A stretch of 64,000 nt of DNA from Hungatella sp. Its GTDB lineage: Bacteria; Bacillota; Clostridia; Lachnospirales; Lachnospiraceae. Below are positions 1 through 9,918 of this stretch, piece by piece (the stretch's first letter is position 1; every line of letters starts with the position of its first letter). Location of the stretch: NCBI GenBank assembly GCA_009712635.1, contig WASS01000026.1:62001-126000 (forward strand), in the 5' to 3' direction. The translations under genes were made by a program, and so were the position numbers. The notes beneath the pieces were generated by a model that worked only from the letters and a program-made list of their open reading frames with translations, searched no databases and was not told the origin of the DNA.

Positions 1-67
1 AATGAAATCTTTCTATGGTATTATTTTAAACGGCGCAGATAAATGCATGGTCAGATATCTGCAGTAA
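1..67 (+). CDS. possible 3' end of an upstream gene (partial)
   Basis: One frame is open from the left edge and stops at a TAA at 65-67, ending in the residues GADKCMVRYLQ. The stretch is too short to identify, and it could equally be non-coding leader of the next gene. No family is proposed. Confidence 0.25.
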   Translation, partial: MKSFYGIILNGADKCMVRYLQ

Positions 68-97
68 AAAATACATATTGGTTACAAGGAGGTAATA

Positions 98-1768
98 ATG
101 TCGGTTAATGACATATCGAGTTTGTTTACATTCATGGGAGGGCTGGGACTGTTTTTGTACGGCATGAATACCATGGCAGACGGCATGCAGAAAAGTGCAG
201 GAAGCCGTATGAGTCAGTTTCTTGGAATGCTGACAAACAACCGCTTTATGGCAGTACTTCTGGGAGCAGTGATTACGGCTATTATCCAGAGCAGCGGTGC
301 AACTACGGTTATGGTAGTTGGATTTGTAAGTGCAGGAGTTTTAAATCTGACTCAGGCTGTGGGCGTAATCATGGGTGCAAACATCGGAACAACCATTACA
401 GCATGGATTGTTTCCATGAATCAGCTGGGAGACGCATATTCTATATTACAACCTTCATTTTGTGCTCCCCTTCTTGTGGGAATCGGAGCGGTTCTTCTTT
501 TATTTGTGAAAAAGCAGAAGACCAGAACCATTGGTGAGATACTGGTGGGACTTGGCATGCTGTTTATAGGACTTGATTTCATGTCCGGTGCAATTTCACC
601 TTATACAGATGCGCCGATATTTTCGGAAGCATTCCGTATCCTGGGTAATAATCCTTTGCTTGGCATGATAATCGGAGCGCTGGTAACAGCCCTCTTACAG
701 AGCTCTTCGGCTTCGGTGGGTATTTTACAGACTCTTGCAATGAATGGAGTGGTTACTACCAATGCTGCTATTTTCATTACACTTGGTCAAAACATTGGTT
801 CCTGTGTGACGGCATTGATCTCAAGTATCGGCAGTTCCAGGACTGCAAAGCGGGCTGCAGCCATTCATCTTTCCTTTAATGTCATCGGTGCTATCATATT
901 TGGAATTGCATCTTTTCTTATATTTATAGCGTTGCCAAATATTGCAGACCACAACATTACAGCAGTGCAGATTTCTATTTTCCACACCGTATTTAATTTA
1001 ACCAATACCTGCATTCTGTTTCCCTTTGCGAATCAGCTGGTGAAGTTGTCTGGTATGCTGGTACCTGAAGAGAAGAAGGCACCACAAGAATCCGGGGATC
1101 AGGAAAGTAAAACCATGAAGCATCTGGACGAAAGAATTTTTGAATCACCTGCATTCGCAGTGGAGACCGCTGCCATGGAAGTGGTACATATGGGACAGAT
1201 CGCCATGGAGAATGTGCAGCTTGCCATCGATGCGGTTATTTCTAAAAATGTCAATAAAGCAAAAGATGTGTATAAAACCGAAAAGACGATTAATAATATG
1301 GAAAAGATGCTGACGGAATATCTGGTCAAAATCAACAATCTGTCTTTGACAGAGGAACAGAAAATAATAGTCAACAACCTGTTTTACAGTATCAACGATA
1401 TTGAGCGTGTGGGTGACCATGCAGAAAATCTGGCGGAACAGGCGGAATATATGGCGGAGCATGAAGTGGCATTTTCTGAAACCGGAATATCCGACCTTAA
1501 GGTGATCTGTCAGACGGCTTTTCAGTCGTTCTCCCATTCCATTGATGCAAGAAGAAGAGGCGACATGGATGAGGTCCGCAAGGTGATTAAGTATGAAGAT
1601 GAGGTAGATGCCCTGGAGGAGGAGCTAAGGGAGAAACACATCGAACGTCTCTCGACTGGAGAGTGCAGCACCGCCGCAGGCGTGGTATTTTTAGACCTGA
1701 TCAGCAACCTGGAACGCATTTCCGATCATGCTTACAATCTTGCTGGATACGTCAAGAATGAAATGTAA
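98..1768 (+). CDS. Na+/phosphate cotransporter, NptA/PNaS family with C-terminal PhoU-like domain
   Basis: This is probably a sodium-driven phosphate importer of the inner membrane. The N-terminal ~320 residues are hydrophobic and carry the two inverted-repeat signature motifs of the family, QSSGATT near residue 64 and QSSSAS near residue 200. Residues ~350-550 are soluble and helical and resemble PhoU domains, with acidic pairs such as DIERVGDHAENL and NLERISDHAYNL that bind metal in PhoU. The length of 556 residues is normal for the bacterial NptA-PhoU fusion. An AAGGAGG ribosome binding site lies just before the ATG. The substrate is inferred from the family. Confidence 0.9.
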   Translation: MSVNDISSLFTFMGGLGLFLYGMNTMADGMQKSAGSRMSQFLGMLTNNRFMAVLLGAVITAIIQSSGATTVMVVGFVSAGVLNLTQAVGVIMGANIGTTITAWIVSMNQLGDAYSILQPSFCAPLLVGIGAVLLLFVKKQKTRTIGEILVGLGMLFIGLDFMSGAISPYTDAPIFSEAFRILGNNPLLGMIIGALVTALLQSSSASVGILQTLAMNGVVTTNAAIFITLGQNIGSCVTALISSIGSSRTAKRAAAIHLSFNVIGAIIFGIASFLIFIALPNIADHNITAVQISIFHTVFNLTNTCILFPFANQLVKLSGMLVPEEKKAPQESGDQESKTMKHLDERIFESPAFAVETAAMEVVHMGQIAMENVQLAIDAVISKNVNKAKDVYKTEKTINNMEKMLTEYLVKINNLSLTEEQKIIVNNLFYSINDIERVGDHAENLAEQAEYMAEHEVAFSETGISDLKVICQTAFQSFSHSIDARRRGDMDEVRKVIKYEDEVDALEEELREKHIERLSTGECSTAAGVVFLDLISNLERISDHAYNLAGYVKNEM

Positions 1769-1805
1769 AATAATTGTGAGGAATTGCTAAAATTAAAAAA
1801 AGGAC

Positions 1806-1834
1806 TTGCTATTTACTGGAATATTAGGTAGAAT
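1806..1834 (+). promoter_or_regulatory. sigma-A-type promoter of gap
   Basis: TTGCTA (1806-1811) and TAGAAT (1829-1834) are separated by exactly 17 bases, about 60 bases ahead of the gap start codon. This should start the glycolytic transcript. No operator-like palindrome was noticed beside it. Confidence 0.7.
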
Positions 1835-1896
1835 AAACGGTAGTTGATTAATATTTAACGATCACTTTTAATTTTATTCTTAGGAGGAATTGAATT

Positions 1897-2928
1897 ATGG
1901 CAGTAAAAGTAGCGATTAACGGTTTCGGACGTATTGGCCGTCTTGCTTTCAGACAGATGTTTGGCGCAGAAGGCTATGAAGTAGTAGCAATCAACGATTT
2001 AACAGATCCAAAGATGTTAGCACATTTATTAAAATATGATACAGCTCAGGGCGGATACGCTGGATTTTATGGTGAGAATGTTCACACAGTAGAAGCTTCT
2101 GAGGATTCCATTACAGTTGATGGAAAGACCATCAGAATTTACGCAGAGAAAGATGCTAAGAATCTTCCTTGGGGAGAGATCGGCGTAGACGTAGTACTTG
2201 AGTGTACTGGTTTCTACTGCTCCAAAGCTCTGTCTCAGGCTCATATCGATGCAGGCGCTAAGAAAGTAGTTATTTCTGCTCCAGCAGGCAACGATCTTCC
2301 AACCGTTGTTTTCAGCGTAAACGAGAATGTATTAACAGCAGATGACAAGATCATCTCCGCTGCTTCCTGTACAACAAACTGCCTTGCTCCTATGGCAAAG
2401 GCATTAAATGATTATGCTCCGATCCAGTCTGGTATCATGAGCACCATTCACGCTTACACAGGTGATCAGATGATCCTTGACGGACCTCACAGAAAAGGTG
2501 ATTTAAGAAGAGCAAGAGCTGGTGCAGCTAATATCGTACCAAACTCTACCGGTGCTGCAAAAGCAATCGGTCTTGTTATTCCTGAATTAAACGGCAAGTT
2601 AATCGGTTCCGCACAGCGTGTTCCGGTTCCTACAGGTTCTACCACTATCTTAACAGCAGTTGTTAAGGGTGCTGAAGTAACCAAAGACGGAATCAATGCA
2701 GCTATGAAGGCAGCAGCAAGCCAGTCTTTCGGATACAACACAGATGAGATCGTATCTTCTGACGTAATCGGTATGAGATTTGGTTCTTTATTCGATGCTA
2801 CTCAGACTATGGTTTCCAAGATCGGTGATGATTTATATCAGGTACAGGTTGTTTCCTGGTATGATAACGAGAATTCCTATACAAGCCAGATGGTTCGTAC
2901 AATTAAGTACTTCGCTGAATTAGGCTAA
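1897..2928 (+). CDS. gap: glyceraldehyde-3-phosphate dehydrogenase, type I
   Basis: This enzyme oxidatively phosphorylates glyceraldehyde-3-phosphate with NAD in the cytosol. The N-terminal dinucleotide-binding motif is NGFGRIGR (residues ~8-15), and the catalytic cysteine (about residue 158) sits in SAASCTTNC. The 343-residue length is close to the family norm. A GGAGG ribosome binding site precedes the ATG. Its own promoter and a strong terminator flank it, so it may be made in excess over pgk and tpiA, which follow. Confidence 0.97.
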   Translation: MAVKVAINGFGRIGRLAFRQMFGAEGYEVVAINDLTDPKMLAHLLKYDTAQGGYAGFYGENVHTVEASEDSITVDGKTIRIYAEKDAKNLPWGEIGVDVVLECTGFYCSKALSQAHIDAGAKKVVISAPAGNDLPTVVFSVNENVLTADDKIISAASCTTNCLAPMAKALNDYAPIQSGIMSTIHAYTGDQMILDGPHRKGDLRRARAGAANIVPNSTGAAKAIGLVIPELNGKLIGSAQRVPVPTGSTTILTAVVKGAEVTKDGINAAMKAAASQSFGYNTDEIVSSDVIGMRFGSLFDATQTMVSKIGDDLYQVQVVSWYDNENSYTSQMVRTIKYFAELG

Positions 2929-2937
2929 AGATCCACG

Positions 2938-2977
2938 AAGGGTCCGGTCGGAAAGGACCGGGCCTTTTGTTTTTTTA
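2938..2977 (+). terminator. intrinsic terminator/attenuator after gap
   Basis: A 9-bp GC-rich stem (2941-2949 with 2956-2964, one G-T pair) closes a 6-base loop and is followed by a T-rich run. Because pgk follows in the same direction within 40 bases, it may allow partial read-through. Confidence 0.8.
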
Positions 2978-3015
2978 TGATGTTGTAAAACATAATCTGA
3001 AAGGAGCACAATAAG

Positions 3016-4227
3016 ATGCTTAATAAAAAAACAGTTGACGATTTAACCGGATTAAAGGGTAAGAAAGTACTTGTAAGATGTGATTTTAACGTACCGTTAA
3101 AGGAAGGTGTGATTCAGAACTTTAACCGTATTGACGGAGCAATCCCTACCATTAAAAAACTGCTTGATCAGGGCGCTAGAGTTATTTTATGCTCCCATCT
3201 TGGAAAACCAAAGGGCGAGCCTCTTCCTGGATTATCTTTAGCACCAGTTGCTCCTGCTTTAAGCGAGCGTCTTGGCGTAGAAGTTAAATTTGTAAACGAC
3301 CCTAAGGTAACTGGTCCTGAGACACTGAAAGTAGCTGAGGAATTAAAGGATGGAGAAGTTCTTCTTCTTGAGAATACCCGTTACAGAGTGGAAGAGACCA
3401 AATACGGCAAAGATGAGTCCGCAGAAGAATATGCAAAAGAGCTTGCTTCTCTTTGTGATGGAATCTTTGTAAACGATGCTTTTGGTACTGCTCACAGAGC
3501 TCACTGCTCCAACGTAGGTGTTACCAAATATACATCTGAGAATGTGGTTGGATACTTAATGGAAAAAGAAATTAAGTTCCTTGGTCAGGCAGTTGAGAAC
3601 CCGGTACGTCCTTTTGTGGCTATCCTGGGTGGTGCAAAGGTTTCCGATAAGATTAACGTGATCAACAACCTTCTAGACAAGGTTGATACCTTAATTATCG
3701 GCGGCGGTATGGCTTATACCTTTGCAAAGGCTCAGGGTCATGAGATTGGAAATTCCTTATGTGAGGAAGATAAGCTTGACTATGCATTAGAGATGATCAA
3801 AAAAGCAGAGGAGAAAGGCGTGAAACTCCTTCTTCCTATCGATAATGTAATAGGCAAAGAATTCTCCAATGATACAGAACGCAAAGTGGTAGAATCCATT
3901 GATGCTGGCTGGTCAGGATTTGATATCGGACCTAAAACCATTGAACTGTTTAAGGAAGCATTAAAAGGCGCTAAGACTGTTGTCTGGAACGGACCGATGG
4001 GCGTATTTGAATTCTCTAACTTTGCAGAGGGTACCTTAGAAATTTGCCGTGCAGTTGCAGAACTTAGTGACGCTACCACAGTCATCGGCGGCGGAGATTC
4101 CGTAAATGCAGTTAAGAGACTTGGCTTTGCTGATAAGATGACTCACATCTCAACTGGCGGCGGAGCATCCTTAGAGTTCCTGGAAGGCAAAGAACTGCCA
4201 GGCGTTGCAGCAGCAGATAATAAATAA
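3016..4227 (+). CDS. pgk: phosphoglycerate kinase
   Basis: This enzyme transfers phosphate from 1,3-bisphosphoglycerate to ADP. The N-terminal substrate loop RCDFNVPL and the C-terminal nucleotide-binding segment [10 protein letters not shown] (about residue 355) are both intact. The length of 403 residues is typical. It follows gap and precedes tpiA by 19 bases, which supports a shared glycolytic transcript. An AAAGGAG ribosome binding site lies before the ATG. Confidence 0.97.
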   Translation: MLNKKTVDDLTGLKGKKVLVRCDFNVPLKEGVIQNFNRIDGAIPTIKKLLDQGARVILCSHLGKPKGEPLPGLSLAPVAPALSERLGVEVKFVNDPKVTGPETLKVAEELKDGEVLLLENTRYRVEETKYGKDESAEEYAKELASLCDGIFVNDAFGTAHRAHCSNVGVTKYTSENVVGYLMEKEIKFLGQAVENPVRPFVAILGGAKVSDKINVINNLLDKVDTLIIGGGMAYTFAKAQGHEIGNSLCEEDKLDYALEMIKKAEEKGVKLLLPIDNVIGKEFSNDTERKVVESIDAGWSGFDIGPKTIELFKEALKGAKTVVWNGPMGVFEFSNFAEGTLEICRAVAELSDATTVIGGGDSVNAVKRLGFADKMTHISTGGGASLEFLEGKELPGVAAADNK

Positions 4228-4246
4228 CGGAAGGTAAGGTTATTTT

Positions 4247-4999
4247 ATGTCCAGAAAAAAAATTATTGCAGGAAACTGGAAGATGAATATGACTCCAACC
4301 GAAGCGGTGGAGCTTGTTAATACATTAAAGCCATTAGTAGCAAGCGATGAAGTAGATGTGGTATTTTGCGTACCCGCTATAGACATCATTCCTGCCATGG
4401 AGGCAGCAAAAGGTTCTAACATTAACATCGGCGCTGAGAACATGTACTATGAAGATAAGGGTGCCTATACCGGAGAGATATCACCGGCTATGTTAAAGGA
4501 CGCAGGTGTAAAATACGTTGTAATCGGTCATTCCGAGAGAAGAGAGTATTTTGCAGAGACAGATGAAACCGTTAACAAAAAAGCATTAAAGGCTTTTGAA
4601 TATGGAATGACTCCTATTATCTGCTGCGGTGAATCACTGACACAGAGAGAACAGGGAATTACCATTGACTGGATTCGCCAGCAGATTAAGATTGCATTCT
4701 TAAATATACCGGCTGAGAATGCTGCGAAAGCAGTTATCGCTTACGAGCCTATCTGGGCAATCGGTACAGGTAAGGTTGCAACAACGGAGCAGGCTCAGGA
4801 AGTTTGCCAGTCTATCCGCTCCTGCATTGCTGAAATCTATGATGAAGCAACTGCACAGGCAATCCGGATTCAGTATGGCGGTTCTGTTTCCGCCGGCAGC
4901 GCACCAGAACTGTTTGCACAGCCGGATATCGACGGCGGTCTTGTAGGAGGAGCATCCTTAAAACCGGAATTCGGAGATATTGTTAATTATAAGAAATAA
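4247..4999 (+). CDS. tpiA: triosephosphate isomerase
   Basis: This enzyme interconverts dihydroxyacetone phosphate and glyceraldehyde-3-phosphate. The N-terminal GNWKMN lysine motif, the catalytic histidine in GHSERRE and the catalytic glutamate in [12 protein letters not shown] are all present, as is the C-terminal phosphate-binding GGSVS. The length of 250 residues is normal. It lies 19 bases after pgk, and a GGAAGG site provides ribosome binding. Confidence 0.97.
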   Translation: MSRKKIIAGNWKMNMTPTEAVELVNTLKPLVASDEVDVVFCVPAIDIIPAMEAAKGSNINIGAENMYYEDKGAYTGEISPAMLKDAGVKYVVIGHSERREYFAETDETVNKKALKAFEYGMTPIICCGESLTQREQGITIDWIRQQIKIAFLNIPAENAAKAVIAYEPIWAIGTGKVATTEQAQEVCQSIRSCIAEIYDEATAQAIRIQYGGSVSAGSAPELFAQPDIDGGLVGGASLKPEFGDIVNYKK

Positions 5000-5000
5000 C

Positions 5001-5046
5001 ACAGCTGCTGCTTCCTGTCTGCTTTCGGGCAGGGAGCAGCTTTTTG
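5001..5046 (+). terminator. intrinsic terminator after tpiA
   Basis: Complementary arms built on AGCTGCT...AGCAGCT, with an inner stem around CCTGTC/GGCAGG, are followed by TTTTT. It ends the pgk-tpiA transcript ahead of a new promoter for gpmI. Confidence 0.8.
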
Positions 5047-5075
5047 CTTCCTGATAATTTTTCATCATTCCCAGG

Positions 5076-5104
5076 TTGCAGGAAATTACGAAATCATGTA
5101 AAAT
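5076..5104 (+). promoter_or_regulatory. sigma-A-type promoter of gpmI
   Basis: TTGCAG (5076-5081) and TAAAAT (5099-5104) have 17-base spacing, 74 bases before the gpmI start. A second set of weaker hexamers lies just downstream, so the exact start site is uncertain. Confidence 0.55.
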
Positions 5105-5177
5105 AATGTGTTGAAAGACAATGATTGCAATAAGCACAATTACGATAGAATGAACAGAAGGAAAAGGAGAACTAGTT

Positions 5178-6716
5178 ATGAGCAAAAAACCGGTTGTATT
5201 AATGATCCTTGATGGTTACGGGTTAAATAATAACTGCGACCATAATGCTGTGTGTGAAGCGAGAACTCCCGTTATGGACCAGCTGATGAGCCAGTGTCCA
5301 TACGTAAAAGGCAATGCCAGCGGCCTGGCAGTCGGTCTGCCGGACGGTCAGATGGGTAACTCTGAGGTTGGTCATTTAAATATGGGTGCAGGACGGATTG
5401 TATATCAGGAACTGACCAGAATCACAAAATCAATTTCCGACGGTGACTTTTTTACCGTTCCAGAATTTTTACAGGCAGTGGAAAACTGCAAAAAGAACAA
5501 TTCCGCACTTCATATGTGGGGACTGGTTTCAGACGGCGGCGTTCACAGCCACATCGGCCACATCTATGGATTATTGGAACTTGCTAAGAAAAACGGCCTT
5601 GAGAAAGTATTTGTACACTGCTTCTTAGACGGCCGTGATACACCTCCGGCTTCTGGAAAAGGCTTTGTGGAAGCGCTGGAAGCAAAGATGAATGAGCTTG
5701 GCGTAGGCAAAGTGGCATCTGTTTCCGGACGTTATTATGCTATGGACAGAGATAACCGCTGGGATCGTGTAGGCCGGGCTTATGATGCACTGACAAAGGG
5801 AGAAGGAAATCAGGCCCAGTCAGCAACTGCTGGTATTCAGGCTTCCTATGACGCAGGAAAAAATGACGAATTTGTGGAGCCATTCGTTGTAACAGAGAAC
5901 GGAGCACCGGTTGCTGTGGTAGAGGATGGTGATTCTGTTATCTTCTTTAACTTCCGTCCGGACCGTGCAAGAGAGCTGACAAGAGCTTTCTGCGATGATG
6001 AGTTTACAGGATTTGAGAGAGAGAAACGTCTGAATCTCACTTATGTCTGCTTCACTGATTACGATGAGACAATTAAGAATAAGCTGGTTGCATTTAAAAA
6101 GGAATCCATTGTCAACACATTTGGACAATTCCTTGCTGATCACAACATGACTCAGGCCAGAATTGCTGAGACGGAAAAATATGCACACGTAACATTTTTC
6201 TTTAACGGCGGTGTGGAAGAGCCGAATAAGGGAGAAGACAGAATTTTAGTACCGTCACCAAAGGTTGCCACCTATGATTTACAGCCAGAGATGAGCGCTC
6301 CGGTTGTCTGTGACAAACTGGTGGAGGCTGTGACCTCCGGCAAATACGATGTAATCATTGTGAATTTTGCAAATCCGGACATGGTTGGACATACTGGTAT
6401 TGAAGATGCGGCAATTAAGGCTATTGAGACGGTTGATGCGTGTGTGGGAAGAACCGTTGATGCGGTGAAGGAGATGAACGGAGTCATGTTTATCTGTGCA
6501 GATCATGGGAATGCAGAGCAGCTTCTGGATTATGAGACGGGTGAACCGTTTACAGCCCATACAACCAATCCTGTACCTTTCATTCTGGTAAATGCTGATC
6601 CAGCCTGTAAGCTGAGAGAGGGCGGCTGTCTTGCAGACATCGCACCGACCTTAATTGAACTGATAGGTATGGAACAGCCGAAAGAGATGACAGGAAAATC
6701 ACTGATTGTCCGTTAA
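5178..6716 (+). CDS. gpmI: 2,3-bisphosphoglycerate-independent phosphoglycerate mutase
   Basis: This enzyme converts 3-phosphoglycerate to 2-phosphoglycerate through a phosphoserine intermediate and uses manganese. The metal motif ILDGYG starts at residue ~9, and the nucleophilic serine is in MGNSEVGH (about residue 62). The C-terminal metal site HGNAE and the segment FADHGNAEQ-like around residue 440 are present. The 512-residue length is standard for the alkaline-phosphatase-superfamily form. An AAAGGAG ribosome binding site precedes the ATG. Confidence 0.97.
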   Translation: MSKKPVVLMILDGYGLNNNCDHNAVCEARTPVMDQLMSQCPYVKGNASGLAVGLPDGQMGNSEVGHLNMGAGRIVYQELTRITKSISDGDFFTVPEFLQAVENCKKNNSALHMWGLVSDGGVHSHIGHIYGLLELAKKNGLEKVFVHCFLDGRDTPPASGKGFVEALEAKMNELGVGKVASVSGRYYAMDRDNRWDRVGRAYDALTKGEGNQAQSATAGIQASYDAGKNDEFVEPFVVTENGAPVAVVEDGDSVIFFNFRPDRARELTRAFCDDEFTGFEREKRLNLTYVCFTDYDETIKNKLVAFKKESIVNTFGQFLADHNMTQARIAETEKYAHVTFFFNGGVEEPNKGEDRILVPSPKVATYDLQPEMSAPVVCDKLVEAVTSGKYDVIIVNFANPDMVGHTGIEDAAIKAIETVDACVGRTVDAVKEMNGVMFICADHGNAEQLLDYETGEPFTAHTTNPVPFILVNADPACKLREGGCLADIAPTLIELIGMEQPKEMTGKSLIVR

Positions 6717-6726
6717 TGTAATAAAC

Positions 6727-6771
6727 GAAGAGGGCTTCCCGGTAAACCTGCTGGGCGGTCTTCTTTTTTAT
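6727..6771 (+). terminator. probable intrinsic terminator after gpmI
   Basis: GAAGA at the start pairs with TCTTC at the end around an inner CCC/GGG helix, and TTTTTTA follows. The stem is imperfect, so confidence is moderate. Confidence 0.6.
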
Positions 6772-6868
6772 AAAAGTTTGAAATTTACTTTGTCCATATA
6801 CGTTTTGTGCTTCCATTTCTAACAAAAATACGATAGAATATAGAAAGGTATGTTAGGAAGGATTTCAG

Positions 6869-8116
6869 ATGAGTATAAGAATCAGATTTTCTTTGGAGCC
6901 CAAGAAAAAAATATTTTCCGGATTTGCCTGGAACATTCAGTCTGCGGAGCTTATGGTAAAGGATCTGGCAAAGAAGATGGGATATCAGTGTTTTCGCATT
7001 GAAGGCATGCTGCTTGTTCAGCTGTGTCCGGAAGGATATATCTGGTTTAACTGGAATAAGCGTAAGCTTCAGGGGGAGAGCCAGACAAACATTGCAGGTC
7101 CCGGGTTTCATGCTGCAGTGGTGGAATTTTTAGAAGAAGCAGCACGGGAGAAGAAACTAAAACTAAGAGTAGAGGACCGGACCGGTTATTTCATAAAAAG
7201 AGATTTTCTGGCTATGAGACAAAAGTATTTTTACCAATGGTTTTCCGATTTGATGGATTTAGTATCCGGCTGGAATGAAAAAGGGGAATATATGTTTTGC
7301 TGGCCTGCCATCTACTATATTCCATCCAGGCAGGAAGGAAAGCTGATTACCCACATCCGGTCTTTTTCATTTAAAGAGATCGCAGGTATGGTTCATTCCG
7401 GTATGAGTGTGGTATTTGCCAAGGATTTTTTTGTGTGGAATGATCTTCAAAAAGATGCCAGATATTACAGAAACAGTGCTATGGTTCTTTTAAACCAGTC
7501 CTGTTATTTTATGCCATCCCAGCGGAGCACTCAGGACGTTTATGTAAATCAAAGGATTATAGAGCTTCTTGAAAAAGCATATGTTATGGATCCGGATATT
7601 CCATTTCCCCATAAAACCTATCTTGACATCTGTGCTCTTGATTCCCATACTCCCATGGAGATGAAGTCTGTGAATCATATGGATATTGAAGATTCCATCG
7701 GTTGCAGAAAATATCTGGTCTATCGTAAGATCGGCAATATGAGTTTTGCCCTGCCAGGGAATTTCTTATACGATGAGGAAGATAACAGCGCTATGGATCA
7801 TTATTATGACGGCAGAGATTACGGCGGTCATGATTACTATATTTATGCAGCGGTCTTTGCAGGACGTGAAGCGGAGTTTAAATCCCAGTGGTTTGAACAG
7901 GGCAAGCCTGAGGAGATTCTGGATTTTGAACTGAATAACGCAAAGGTCAGGGTTGCATTTTATGAACCGGAGGAGAAGCCGGGAGAGACCAGATATGGAG
8001 TATCTGCCCAGGTACTTTATAAAGACCAGCGTATGAATATTAATATTGTAAGCAGAAAACCGGGGGAGAAAGACTGGGCTTTGGAACTGATAAAGAGTAT
8101 TCGAATAACAGAGTAG
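6869..8116 (+). CDS. protein of unknown function, 415 residues
   Basis: I do not recognise this protein. It has no signal peptide and no long hydrophobic helix, so it is probably cytosolic. It is rich in aromatic residues; the N-terminal third reads as a mixed alpha/beta fold with basic patches, and a histidine/tyrosine-rich segment (DHYYDGRDYGGHDYY) lies near residue 310. The stop is only 8 bases before the ABC transporter start, so the two are likely co-transcribed. The GGAAGG ribosome binding site and an intact frame support expression. Confidence 0.8.
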   Translation: MSIRIRFSLEPKKKIFSGFAWNIQSAELMVKDLAKKMGYQCFRIEGMLLVQLCPEGYIWFNWNKRKLQGESQTNIAGPGFHAAVVEFLEEAAREKKLKLRVEDRTGYFIKRDFLAMRQKYFYQWFSDLMDLVSGWNEKGEYMFCWPAIYYIPSRQEGKLITHIRSFSFKEIAGMVHSGMSVVFAKDFFVWNDLQKDARYYRNSAMVLLNQSCYFMPSQRSTQDVYVNQRIIELLEKAYVMDPDIPFPHKTYLDICALDSHTPMEMKSVNHMDIEDSIGCRKYLVYRKIGNMSFALPGNFLYDEEDNSAMDHYYDGRDYGGHDYYIYAAVFAGREAEFKSQWFEQGKPEEILDFELNNAKVRVAFYEPEEKPGETRYGVSAQVLYKDQRMNINIVSRKPGEKDWALELIKSIRITE

Positions 8117-8124
8117 AGGAACGT

Positions 8125-9894
8125 ATGAATCAAAAAGAGATGAAAACAGGCGTATTGATGAGGCGCTTTGTGCCTTATTATAAAAAGTATACAAAAATCA
8201 TGGTAATGGACTTAATCTGTGCGTCCTTAACCACTATATGTGAGATGGTGCTGCCCCTGATTCTCCGGTATATTACCAATCAGGGGCTGCGGGATTTATC
8301 GGCACTGACTGCCCGCACCATTATAAGCATCGGGGCACTTTATTTCGGTCTGAGGATCATTGACGGTATGGCTAGTTTTTACATGGCTTATACGGGTCAC
8401 GTGATGGGGGCTGCCATAGAGACGGATATGAGAGAGGATGCGTTCGGCCATCTTCAGAAGCTTTCGGATAATTATTTTAATAACACCAAAATCGGGCAGA
8501 TTATGTCACGGATAACCAGCGATTTATTTGAGGTGACGGAGTTTGCCCATCATTGTCCGGAAGAATTTTTCATTGCATTTTTAAAGACAGTGATTTCTTT
8601 TATTATCCTGTCTGGGATTAATCTCCCTTTAACCATTCTTATTTTCCTGCTGATTCCGGTCATGGCAGTATCCTGTACCTATTTTAACATTCAGGTGAGA
8701 AAAGCGTTTAAGCACCAGAGAAATCATATTGGTGAACTCAATGCCAGGATAGAAGACAGTCTGCTGGGAAACAGAGTGGTAAGAGCCTTCGCCAATGAAA
8801 AGATAGAGATAGAGAAATTCAATCGCGACAATCAGGAATTCTTACAGATCAAGCGAAAAACTTATAAATATATGGCTGCTTTCCAGAATACCATACGGAT
8901 GTTTGACGGTCTGATGTACGTGGTGGTAATCGTTGCAGGCGGTATTTTTATGATTAAAGGTCTTATTGAGCCTGGAGATCTTGTGGCTTACACTCTTTAT
9001 GTGAGCACATTACTGGCGACCATACGAAGAATTATTGAATTCGCAGAGCAGTTCCAGAGAGGAATGACAGGTATTGACCGATTCATGGAACTGATGGATG
9101 CCAATGTAGATATATTTGATGAAGAGGGGGCAAGACCTCTGACGAAGATCGACGGGGAAATCTCCTTTGAAGATGTTTCGTTTGAATATCCGGATGACCG
9201 GAATCCAGTCCTTTCACATATCAGCTTAAAGATCAGACCGGGTGAAAAGGTGGCTTTGGTAGGCCCGTCGGGTGGCGGAAAAACCACTCTCTGCAGCCTG
9301 GTACCGCGGTTTTATGATCCCACTGAGGGAAGAATTTTAATTGATGGGCAGGACATTCGGGAAGTGACCCTTAAGAGCTTAAGAAGCACTGTAGGTGTAG
9401 TTCAGCAGGATGTTTACTTATTCTCAGGAACCGTATTTGAGAACATTGAATACGGTCGTCCCGGGGCTTCCATGGAAGAGGTGGTTTCGGCCGCCAGGAT
9501 GGCAGGCGCTCATGAATTCATTACAGGATTAAAGGATGGATACAATACATACGTTGGGGAACGTGGTGTAAAGCTTTCCGGAGGCCAGAAGCAGAGGATC
9601 AGTATTGCCAGAGTGTTCCTTAAAAATCCTCCGGTACTGATACTTGATGAGGCAACTTCTGCGCTGGATAATGAAAGCGAGCAGCTGGTTTCCCAGTCTT
9701 TGGAACGGCTTTCCAAAGGAAGGACAACGGTGACTATCGCACACCGGCTGACTACCATACAGAATGCAGACCGTATTTTAGTTCTTTCCGATAACAGCAT
9801 TGTGGAGGAAGGAAATCATGAAGAACTGCTTTTAAAGAAAGGCATGTATTACCAGCTTTATACCTCTGTGAGTGAAGCAGAGAAGAATACTTAA
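8125..9894 (+). CDS. ABC transporter, fused permease and ATPase (exporter type)
   Basis: This is a half-size type-1 ABC exporter expected to act as a homodimer in the inner membrane. Residues 1-~320 form six membrane helices. The ATPase domain carries Walker A GPSGGGKTT (~380), the signature LSGGQKQR (~485), Walker B VLILDEATSALD (~505) and the H-loop IAHRLTT. The length of 589 residues is normal for MsbA/BmrA-like proteins. It starts just after the unknown gene. The substrate cannot be told from sequence. Confidence 0.93.
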   Translation: MNQKEMKTGVLMRRFVPYYKKYTKIMVMDLICASLTTICEMVLPLILRYITNQGLRDLSALTARTIISIGALYFGLRIIDGMASFYMAYTGHVMGAAIETDMREDAFGHLQKLSDNYFNNTKIGQIMSRITSDLFEVTEFAHHCPEEFFIAFLKTVISFIILSGINLPLTILIFLLIPVMAVSCTYFNIQVRKAFKHQRNHIGELNARIEDSLLGNRVVRAFANEKIEIEKFNRDNQEFLQIKRKTYKYMAAFQNTIRMFDGLMYVVVIVAGGIFMIKGLIEPGDLVAYTLYVSTLLATIRRIIEFAEQFQRGMTGIDRFMELMDANVDIFDEEGARPLTKIDGEISFEDVSFEYPDDRNPVLSHISLKIRPGEKVALVGPSGGGKTTLCSLVPRFYDPTEGRILIDGQDIREVTLKSLRSTVGVVQQDVYLFSGTVFENIEYGRPGASMEEVVSAARMAGAHEFITGLKDGYNTYVGERGVKLSGGQKQRISIARVFLKNPPVLILDEATSALDNESEQLVSQSLERLSKGRTTVTIAHRLTTIQNADRILVLSDNSIVEEGNHEELLLKKGMYYQLYTSVSEAEKNT

Positions 9895-9918
9895 TTTGAG
9901 AAATAAAGGAGAGCCGGA

